Below are positions 1 through 5,331 of a DNA stretch of 20,557 bases, piece after piece. The notes beneath the pieces are model-generated. The model did no database searches. It worked only from the letters and a program-made list of their open reading frames with translations, and was not told the origin of the DNA. Made by a program: the position numbers and the translations under genes. The DNA is from a virus. Positions within the stretch are counted from its first letter, which is position 1, and the number at the start of each line of letters is the position of its first letter. Where the stretch lies: IMG/VR virus record IMGVR_UViG_3300023180_000508, positions 1-20,557 of that record. One strand, 5' to 3'.

Positions 1-87
1 ATCATCTACATTGATCTCTAAAACGGGAAAACCTAATTTCCTTAAGCAATAGTCAATTAACTCCTGGCGTGATGAGGGTCGTGCCAT
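1..87 (-). CDS. Conserved T4-like virion structural protein, N-terminal fragment (possible neck protein)
   Basis: This is a partial gene: 29 codons are visible from an ATG at 87-85 and it continues past the left edge. The residues read MARPSSRQELIDYCLRKLGF and continue with PVLEINVDD. I recognise this opening from a conserved virion protein of T4-like marine phages (Arg-rich start, DYCLR, then LEINVDD). The gene lies directly after fibre-like genes in transcription order. In T4, neck genes 13 and 14 follow the fibre and whisker genes, so a neck-protein identity is plausible, but it is a positional inference. The only Shine-Dalgarno-like motif is AGGGG at 105-101, 13 bases from the ATG, which is a long spacing. 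A late promoter TATAAATA lies at 126-119 on the same strand. Confidence 0.6.
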   Translation of the reverse strand, partial: MARPSSRQELIDYCLRKLGFPVLEINVDD

Positions 88-91
88 GAAT

Positions 92-123
92 AAAAAAATA
101 CCCCTAGTTTCCTAGAGGTATTT
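92..123 (-). terminator. Factor-independent terminator closing the halogenase operon
   Basis: Read on the minus strand, AAATACCTCTAG (123-112) pairs with CTAGGGGTATTT (107-96). This gives a 12-bp stem with one G-U pair, closed by a GAAA tetraloop and followed by a run of U (95-92). It starts five bases after the halogenase stop codon at 131-129. The 3' arm carries the only SD-like AGGGG of the next gene, and the late promoter overlaps the 5' arm. Confidence 0.85.
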
Positions 124-126
124 ATA
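119..126 (-). promoter_or_regulatory. T4-type late promoter for the virion gene at the left edge
   Basis: The minus strand carries an exact TATAAATA, the T4 late consensus recognised by the phage sigma factor gp55. With the usual spacing, transcription would start near 113. That would remove nearly all of the 5' arm of the overlapping terminator hairpin and leave the AGGGG at 105-101 unpaired. Two other TATAAATA sites in the window (11294-11301 and 19843-19850) lie in the same position just before minus-strand virion genes, which supports the call. Confidence 0.65.
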
Positions 127-128
127 AA

Positions 129-1385
129 TTATGTTATCAATGGTTGATTTGACCATCTAATCTTTGGTTTATTATTTTCAGTCCATTGATCAGTCATCCA
201 TCTGTGGACATATAATAAGTCCTGTCTACTGTGTTGAAAAATTCTATGAATAGATTTTCTATTTTGTAAAATTTTTTCATCGTCAGTTGAACTAATTAAA
301 AGATCTAATGCTTCAATGCTAGCTGATGGATGATAGTACATAAGTTCTCTAGCTTGTTTTGTTTTATCATTCCAGAATTTACTATCTTTAAATATAGATC
401 CATATTGATAGTGGAATGCCAATTCTTGCTCATAACCAATAATAGACTCACGATATGCCAAATTAACTTTATTCATTTCAAGTTGATCAGGTCCAAAATG
501 TAAATATTTTGAAATCATGGTTGCCATCTCACTATACATTAAAACTGAATAAGCCTGTAGAGGTTCATTGAAAAATAATCTACTGCCGTTAGCAGCAATC
601 CTTTTCGATTCCAAAAGATACTTAGATTTTTTGGGAGTCCATTTAAATACTTTTCCTTTTTTACCTCGTTCACCCAGTTTTTTTACTACATCATTTTCAG
701 AAATATAATTTGTATTAAACAAGTATCCCTTTCTCATAATATTTTCTTTTGGGAATGGAAGATTAAACTCCCAACCATCTTCAGTGGCAAGATGTACTGT
801 CAAATCTTTAGATTCTAACTCATCTGTTACCATGAAATCACTGTCTCTATACAAAAATGCCGCATTTACAGTATGAAATTGTGGGGTAATTAAAAGATTC
901 GGATCATAGTTCCATCCAGTACAATTTACTACTAGATCATATTCTTTACTATTTACATAAACCTTTGATCCACGTTCTTCTAAAGTTGTTACTTTCTCGG
1001 CATAATATTTGACACCAATTTCTTCCAACTTCTCGTTCAAAAATTTATTTAAAACTACGGTATCAAAATGAAAAGATCCAATTCCATTATTAGCATCTGG
1101 GGGATCTCCTCCAAAACCATGAACCCATGGAGTTCCCTTACCCCAGTTAATAAATGTTACTCCTCTTTTCCTCGAAATTAAACAATCATTGATCATATCC
1201 TCCATCTTTAAACCGAGGGAAAATGTCAGCAAGTGTGGAAAATGCGGTGTCGTAGACTCTCCCACGGAAACTGGTGGTATTTCTGGATCATAAAAAATTT
1301 CTACATCAATGCCAAATTCAATAAAAGAACATGCCTGAATAATTGCTGATGTTCCTTTTCCTATAACTGCCGCTTTTTTCCTCAT
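129..1385 (-). CDS. Flavin-dependent (tryptophan) halogenase-like protein
   Basis: The 418-aa protein matches the FAD-dependent tryptophan halogenase fold. It has an N-terminal dinucleotide motif (VIGKGTSA, residues 7-14; the family usually has GGGTAGW) and VGESTTP at 41-47. Lys73 in SRKRGVTFINW aligns with the catalytic lysine (Lys79 of PrnA). WEFNLP (205-210) corresponds to the WxWxIP signature, with Phe for the second Trp. EPLQAYS (274-280) stands where PrnA has EPLESTG, so the second Glu (E346 of PrnA) is Gln277 and the chloride-binding Ser-Thr-Gly is replaced. Family members use FADH2, O2 and halide to halogenate aromatic substrates; cyanophage Syn10 encodes a related enzyme shown to iodinate. 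A four-base ATGA overlap joins it to the preceding oxygenase gene, and a GGAG lies 10 bases before the start. It is slightly short for the family (about 500-540 aa). The fold is secure; the activity and the halide used are not. Confidence 0.88.
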   Translation of the reverse strand: MRKKAAVIGKGTSAIIQACSFIEFGIDVEIFYDPEIPPVSVGESTTPHFPHLLTFSLGLKMEDMINDCLISRKRGVTFINWGKGTPWVHGFGGDPPDANNGIGSFHFDTVVLNKFLNEKLEEIGVKYYAEKVTTLEERGSKVYVNSKEYDLVVNCTGWNYDPNLLITPQFHTVNAAFLYRDSDFMVTDELESKDLTVHLATEDGWEFNLPFPKENIMRKGYLFNTNYISENDVVKKLGERGKKGKVFKWTPKKSKYLLESKRIAANGSRLFFNEPLQAYSVLMYSEMATMISKYLHFGPDQLEMNKVNLAYRESIIGYEQELAFHYQYGSIFKDSKFWNDKTKQARELMYYHPSASIEALDLLISSTDDEKILQNRKSIHRIFQHSRQDLLYVHRWMTDQWTENNKPKIRWSNQPLIT

Positions 1386-1930
1386 ACTATAAGATCTCCG
1401 TTTACATTAAATGATAAAATAATTCTTTCTTCTTCTGATGTATTTGGATTTGTAAAATGATTTATAAATGATGGGAAGAAAATTAATGACCCTTCCCGCA
1501 CATTTCTAAATTCTTCTCTGATGATGTGACCAGTTCTAAAATCATTGAATGGTGCTATAAACTGAGTTGAAGAATGTACTTTATGATTAAATTTAACAAA
1601 ACATACAGCACTAATACCAGTCATACCATGATTATGAATATCATGATGCATTCCTTTTTTTCCAATTTCGATCCAAGAATTTTTTACTTCATATTCACCA
1701 GTTGTTGATATTGTTTTATATAAATCACTTATTTCTTTTTCAAAAATTCTGGCAACATCTTCATTGTAATTTGTTTTTTCATCATAAAAATCTGTCAAGA
1801 TATTCTCTGGACCAGTTTTTGTAAAATTGTTTTGATGAACTAATTTTTCAATCTCAGATTTTTTTTCTTTCCAATTAGAAACTCTTACATGAAATAATGG
1901 AATTGGAAATAAATCAATTTTAATAAGCAT
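1382..1930 (-). CDS. 2OG-Fe(II) oxygenase-like protein (2OG-FeII_Oxy_5 type)
   Basis: This is a 182-aa protein. I place the start at the ATG at 1930-1928 rather than at the in-frame ATG 24 bases earlier, because GGAGGAG sits seven bases upstream of the chosen start. The core HxH motif is H99-N-H101, followed by GMTGISAVCFVK. A distal His158 lies in FINHF and Arg169 in ERIILSFN. These are the expected metal ligands and 2-oxoglutarate-binding Arg of the small 2OG-Fe(II) oxygenase family common in cyanophages. Family members are predicted hydroxylases with mostly unknown substrates. The start overlaps the end of the upstream oxygenase gene by 11 bases, and the stop overlaps the halogenase start (ATGA), so the three are translationally coupled. 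An extra His-His-Asp precedes the HxH (95-97), which leaves the exact iron ligands uncertain. Confidence 0.82.
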   Translation of the reverse strand: MLIKIDLFPIPLFHVRVSNWKEKKSEIEKLVHQNNFTKTGPENILTDFYDEKTNYNEDVARIFEKEISDLYKTISTTGEYEVKNSWIEIGKKGMHHDIHNHGMTGISAVCFVKFNHKVHSSTQFIAPFNDFRTGHIIREEFRNVREGSLIFFPSFINHFTNPNTSEEERIILSFNVNGDLIV

Positions 1931-2519
1931 CTTTTCTCTCCTCCAAACAAACATTATAAGAGATTATGATTTTTTCACCATCACATTCTTGTTTTGGAGT
2001 TGAGTGTAATTGATCACTTGGAAACATCAAAAATCTACCTGGGATACACCTAACAGGAACAATAAATTGACTATATTCAGTTGGTCGATCGGGATTAGAA
2101 TATAAATTTTTAACTTGATCATGTAATAAAAGAACGTTTTCTTTTTGAGTTTTTATATAAAAAACACCAGATAAAAAACATCCATTATGAACATGCGGAA
2201 AAAGAAAATCACCTTTACCGCTAATGTTAAACCACATACTCTGAATAAAACAATCTTCAGATTTTTTTAAAGAATATCCCAATTCTCTGGCATAAATTTT
2301 TGCTGTGGATAAAATAAAAGAACTTAGATCTTTAAAAAGTTCATTCTTATGTAAAGAGCAATCATGATCATATGATGAATTTACATGTAATGTGGAACTT
2401 TTGAAAGTATTATTTTGGTTGTCAGAAATGTAATTTTCATATTCGCTTAATTTTTCTTTTAGAATATTATCTTTGAGTAAAAATGATCTAGGAAAAATTT
2501 GTATAATATCTTTATTCAT
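1920..2519 (-). CDS. 2OG-Fe(II) oxygenase-like protein (2OG-FeII_Oxy_5 type)
   Basis: This 199-aa protein is of the same type as the next gene downstream. Its central block MWFNISGKGDFLFPHVHNG is followed by SGVFYIK, giving the HxH pair H109/H111. A distal His172 lies in DQLHSTP and a C-terminal strand reads EKIIISYNV. Lys183 occupies the place where the paralogue has the 2-oxoglutarate-binding Arg, so co-substrate binding may differ. No Shine-Dalgarno sequence is visible upstream. The gene starts only five bases after the preceding 94-aa gene, so coupled translation is likely. It probably acts in the cytoplasm on a small molecule or protein; the substrate cannot be read from the sequence. 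The low identity to its neighbour suggests an old duplication or separate acquisition. Confidence 0.82.
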   Translation of the reverse strand: MNKDIIQIFPRSFLLKDNILKEKLSEYENYISDNQNNTFKSSTLHVNSSYDHDCSLHKNELFKDLSSFILSTAKIYARELGYSLKKSEDCFIQSMWFNISGKGDFLFPHVHNGCFLSGVFYIKTQKENVLLLHDQVKNLYSNPDRPTEYSQFIVPVRCIPGRFLMFPSDQLHSTPKQECDGEKIIISYNVCLEERKDAY

Positions 2520-2524
2520 AATTT

Positions 2525-2809
2525 TTAGTTAATAACAACTGTTGGACCCGACCCTGTTTTTACAGCTTGTTCCATAAGGTAATGCTCTACCATACGAAAA
2601 TCGTCAAATACTCTAATTTGATCTTCAAATTCTACCCACCAATAAACATCTTCCTCCCCAACATATGCTGGATTATAATCAGATGCTTCTAGTTCTTTTG
2701 TTACATGCTCCTTTAAAACAACTTCAATAACCATGTGAGTATCTTCACCATGCTTTTCTTCTGCTTTAATAGCAAGTTCCATAATTGGTAGTTCACCAAC
2801 CAATGCCAT
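2525..2809 (-). CDS. Conserved hypothetical protein, first gene of the halogenase operon
   Basis: This 94-aa acidic protein has no family I can name. It starts at the ATG at 2809-2807, eight bases after a good GAGGAG. The sequence has an N-terminal helix-like part rich in Glu and His (EEKHGED), then IEVVLKEHVTKELE, and a DVYWWVEFEDQIRVFDDFR block. It has no signal peptide, membrane segment or cysteine. Five bases separate its stop from the next oxygenase gene, making it the first cistron of the operon that ends with the halogenase. Its position suggests an accessory or regulatory role for the cassette, but that is only inference. Confidence 0.75.
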   Translation of the reverse strand: MALVGELPIMELAIKAEEKHGEDTHMVIEVVLKEHVTKELEASDYNPAYVGEEDVYWWVEFEDQIRVFDDFRMVEHYLMEQAVKTGSGPTVVIN

Positions 2810-2870
2810 GTACGGTTCTCCTCTTAATCAACTCAGATCTATAATATATATACTTTGTAAAAAAATACTA
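2810..2870 (-). promoter_or_regulatory. Leader/probable promoter region of the minus-strand halogenase operon
   Basis: The 114-base divergent gap must hold the promoter for the 94-aa gene unless the operon is transcribed from elsewhere. On the minus strand an alternating TATATATATTAT tract lies at 2852-2841. The hexamer TATTAT (2846-2841) differs from TATAAT by one base, but no good -35 box lies 16-18 bases upstream. TTTACA (2861-2856) is too close. No TATAAATA late motif is present. The region is likely but the exact promoter is unresolved. Confidence 0.35.
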
Positions 2871-2899
2871 TTGACGGTAAACCTTACCTGTAGTATAAT
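2871..2899 (+). promoter_or_regulatory. Strong sigma70-type promoter for the plus-strand operon
   Basis: TTGACG (2871-2876) and a perfect TATAAT (2894-2899) are separated by exactly 17 bases. Transcription would start around 2906, leaving a very short leader before the AGGA-type ribosome binding site and the ATG at 2924. This is a host sigma-type promoter of the sort used for early phage genes, unlike the TATAAATA late sites in front of the virion genes. Confidence 0.85.
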
Positions 2900-2923
2900 T
2901 TAAATTAAATTGACGAGGAAAAA

Positions 2924-3346
2924 ATGAGCATCAAAATTTGTTTACTCAGAAGTGGAGAAACTGTAATTGGTAATCTCAAAGAAGTTCTTGATCCACAAGA
3001 AAATAAATCACTCGGGTATAAAATTGAACACCCATATGTCATCGATTATCAATATAGAAAAGCTTTAAAATTAGGCGATGAAGGTGTTGAAGGTGCTGTT
3101 GGAAATGATGCTGAATACGCTTTTAGGGCATGGGGCGCACTTTCAGCAGAAAGAGAATTTAATTTTAATTACGATTTTGTTGATGTCATTTACAAACCAC
3201 ATAAGGCAGTGGAAGAATCATATAACATGATCGTCAATCACTGGATTGAAGAAAATACTCATAGTATTACAGTAGAAGGAACAAAATCAGTCACAACTAG
3301 GGGAATTGACCTCACTCAGCAACTTGATATGAGTGAAGGAGAGTGA
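2924..3346 (+). CDS. Conserved hypothetical phage protein, possible small-barrel (LSm-like) N-terminus
   Basis: This 140-aa protein is preceded by GAGGA six bases before the ATG and by the strong promoter at 2871-2899. The N-terminus (SIKICLLRSGETVIGNLKEV, then a strand containing YKIEHPYVIDY) has the alternating strand pattern of a small barrel. I have seen similar short proteins in T4-like marine phages, and an LSm/Hfq-like fold is possible but unproven. The middle (residues 47-75) is Gly- and Glu-rich, and the C-terminus (after residue 97) looks helical and then polar. It is the first gene of the plus-strand operon; its stop lies two bases before the chosen start of the next gene, whose ribosome binding site is inside this coding sequence. 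Confidence 0.75.
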   Translation: MSIKICLLRSGETVIGNLKEVLDPQENKSLGYKIEHPYVIDYQYRKALKLGDEGVEGAVGNDAEYAFRAWGALSAEREFNFNYDFVDVIYKPHKAVEESYNMIVNHWIEENTHSITVEGTKSVTTRGIDLTQQLDMSEGE

Positions 3347-3348
3347 TA

Positions 3349-4170
3349 ATGAAAATTGAAGATTTTAATCTATATGATTACAAAGATGCTTTTCAAATTA
3401 ACGAAGACTTTGAAATCACCACAGGTGAATATCAAGACTTAAAATATATCACTGTAGATAATTTTTTTCTGTATCCAGAAAAAATAACTGAAATTTTAAA
3501 AAATATTCCTATCAATGATAGAACTAAAGTCATTGAAGAGTATAAAAAAAGTGGAGTTGATATTTATGAAAATCCATCATTAGTTCAGTACCTATCCAGT
3601 ATATCTTTTGAACCAATCTCATACATTTATTATAAAATTTTGAGTGAAGAAGATTTCATTCATCATTCTTATGATCCTATGACTGAATCTGAACAACTTG
3701 GAGCTGAATTAACTCAATTTGTTTACTACACTAACATTTTCCATCCGAAGATGAATCATATTAGTCATAACTATATGCCGCATTTTGATAAATTTCAGTA
3801 TGTTTCTAGTGTCTGTTTAAGTGAAACCACTGAGGATACTGGGATCTCTTTTTATACTCTAGATCATGAAAATGAATCATATCAATCTATTGAATCTATT
3901 GTAAACATAGATTCTTTGGAAACTAAGAGTAATATTAGAGATAGATTAAATTCGATGCATACGCCTGATTATGAAGTATCGGAATATTATAATTCAGATC
4001 ATATCGAAAAAAATTCTTTATTTAAAAAATATTTCACAATACCATGTGAATATAATAAACTAATCATTTATCCTGGTATTTTCTGGCACGCCGCACAGTA
4101 TAATTCAGAAGTAAATGACAACATTAGATATACATTTAATGCTGGATACACACCAACTGATAATTTATGA
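3349..4170 (+). CDS. Oxygenase-like protein with H-x-D...H...R pattern (DUF6445-like), paralogue 1
   Basis: This 273-aa protein starts at the ATG at 3349, which has AAGGAG seven bases upstream; an in-frame GTG six bases earlier is too close to that site. The core is PHFDKFQYVSSVCLS, giving H145-x-D147. It continues to a GISFYTL strand, a long variable insert, then LIIYPGIFWHAAQ (H247) and RYTFNAGY (R260). H-x-D...H...R is the iron facial triad plus 2-oxoglutarate Arg of dioxygenases. The layout resembles DUF6445-type proteins, which I associate with tryptophan-halogenase operons of bacteria. The next gene is a diverged tandem copy. The product is probably a cytoplasmic oxygenase on the same pathway as the halogenase encoded on the opposite strand; the substrate is unknown, and the family name needs confirmation. 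Confidence 0.72.
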   Translation: MKIEDFNLYDYKDAFQINEDFEITTGEYQDLKYITVDNFFLYPEKITEILKNIPINDRTKVIEEYKKSGVDIYENPSLVQYLSSISFEPISYIYYKILSEEDFIHHSYDPMTESEQLGAELTQFVYYTNIFHPKMNHISHNYMPHFDKFQYVSSVCLSETTEDTGISFYTLDHENESYQSIESIVNIDSLETKSNIRDRLNSMHTPDYEVSEYYNSDHIEKNSLFKKYFTIPCEYNKLIIYPGIFWHAAQYNSEVNDNIRYTFNAGYTPTDNL

Positions 4171-4958
4171 TGAATGTTATAGATGAAAAAAATAATATAT
4201 CCTTATCAGAGTTTATTCGTTACACTGATAAGGATATATTAGAACTTACTAAAATTAATGAAAACTGTTCTATAGAAAAATATAAAGTTGAAAAATTAGA
4301 ATATGTAAAAATATACAATTTATTTTTGTATCCAGAAGATCTAAAAAAATTTTTATGTAAATTTCCATGTGAAGATAGATTTTTAAGCCTATCAGAAACT
4401 GGATCTGAATTAACTTCATCCGCTCCAGGTTTTCAGCAAACTTTTGATAAACATTACTTCAGAAAAATTTCTGAATTTATATCTAAAGTAATGCAAGAAA
4501 ATAATTTAAGTCAACATTATTGGGCAGTTCCATCCTGGGAATACTATAGTAATTGTATGTATTCGGGAATGAAATCATATCAAAAAAATAATCTTCCCCA
4601 TGTAGATCCATTTGATTATGCCTGTAACATGTATTTGTCAAATATAGAAAATACAGGAACTACATTTTTTACCTTTATTGGTGATGAACATGAGTATTAT
4701 GATGTAAAAGAATTACATAGAAGAAGTAAAAAAGATCATAATTTATTCTTAAAACAAGTTTTCGAAAATTCTATGGATAAAGATTTTGTTGATTGGAAAA
4801 CTTTTGACGGTAATTCTAGATACAGAAAATATCATATTATTGATGCTGAGTATAATTCAGCATCAATTTACAAGGGATGTTATTGGCATAGTATTAGATT
4901 TGATTCTCAAATAAAAAATCAAATTAGATATTCTTTAGTTGGAAGTGTAAAAAAATAA
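4167..4958 (+). CDS. Oxygenase-like protein with H-x-D...H...R pattern (DUF6445-like), paralogue 2
   Basis: This 263-aa protein overlaps the stop of the previous gene (ATGA at 4167-4170). No Shine-Dalgarno sequence is visible, so translational coupling is likely; a second ATG follows immediately and could be the true start. It is clearly related to the upstream protein. NLFLYPEDLKKFLCKFPCEDR (residues 51-71) matches NFFLYPEKITEILKNIPINDR there. PHVDPFDYACNMYLS supplies H145-x-D147, CYWHS supplies H241 and IRYSLVGS supplies R254. Identity outside these blocks is low, so the duplication is old. All predicted ligands are kept in both copies, which argues against one being a dead paralogue. The stop codon abuts a bidirectional terminator. 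Confidence 0.72.
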   Translation: MMNVIDEKNNISLSEFIRYTDKDILELTKINENCSIEKYKVEKLEYVKIYNLFLYPEDLKKFLCKFPCEDRFLSLSETGSELTSSAPGFQQTFDKHYFRKISEFISKVMQENNLSQHYWAVPSWEYYSNCMYSGMKSYQKNNLPHVDPFDYACNMYLSNIENTGTTFFTFIGDEHEYYDVKELHRRSKKDHNLFLKQVFENSMDKDFVDWKTFDGNSRYRKYHIIDAEYNSASIYKGCYWHSIRFDSQIKNQIRYSLVGSVKK

Positions 4959-4977
4959 CCCTCTCCTAGGAGAGGGT
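4958..4977. terminator. Bidirectional terminator between convergent operons
   Basis: ACCCTCTCCTAGGAGAGGGT is a perfect 20-base palindrome that folds as an 8-bp stem with a CUAG loop. It is followed by CTTTTATT on the plus strand and by TTATTTTTTT on the minus strand, so it can stop transcription from both sides. Its first base is the last base of the plus-strand stop codon (4956-4958), and the minus-strand gene ends 11 bases away at 4988. Confidence 0.88.
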
Positions 4978-4987
4978 CTTTTATTAA

Positions 4988-5308
4988 TCAGAATTTTCTT
5001 GAATCATCAGATTCGTCTGGTGAAGCATCATTCCACATTTTAATAACTTTATTTTTAATATTTGGTTCACTATCATGTTTAACTAGCAAAGCTTCTTTAG
5101 CACTCAGGGCAAGTACAAAACTTTGTCTAGCTGCTTCATAATCAGCTAATGTTTCCTGAGAAGGATTGTCAGTACCATCAGTAATACGATGATATTTAAA
5201 GTTACAATCTCTTAATGCTTGCTCATAAATTTCAAAGGTACATGTACTACCTTTTTTTCCAGCAAACATTCTTCTATCAACTACTGTATTTGGGTTGTAT
5301 TCAATCAT
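4988..5308 (-). CDS. Conserved hypothetical protein downstream of the large fibre gene
   Basis: This 106-aa protein has its ATG at 5308-5306 and AGGAG nine bases upstream. I do not recognise the family. It opens with IEYNPNTVVDRRMFAGKKGS, has a central helix-like stretch (ETLADYEAARQSFVLALSAKE), and ends in an acidic, polar tail (DASPDESDDSRKF). It has two cysteines and no signal or membrane segment. It lies 23 bases after the 1899-aa fibre-like gene and is the last gene before the terminator, so it is probably co-transcribed late. A small protein in this position could help assemble or attach the fibre, or be a minor virion protein, but nothing in the sequence proves this. Confidence 0.7.
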   Translation of the reverse strand: MIEYNPNTVVDRRMFAGKKGSTCTFEIYEQALRDCNFKYHRITDGTDNPSQETLADYEAARQSFVLALSAKEALLVKHDSEPNIKNKVIKMWNDASPDESDDSRKF

Positions 5309-5331
5309 TGGTTTTTTCTCCTAAATTTAAA

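Noticed and set aside
1461-1470. TATAAATC-like late-promoter motif on the minus strand
   Set aside because: It lies inside the 182-aa oxygenase gene, misses the last consensus base and has no gene start at a suitable distance.
1930-1954. Earlier in-frame ATG at 1954 for the 182-aa oxygenase gene
   Set aside because: It has no ribosome binding site and would add eight residues unlike the family start, whereas the ATG at 1930 has GGAGGAG at good spacing.
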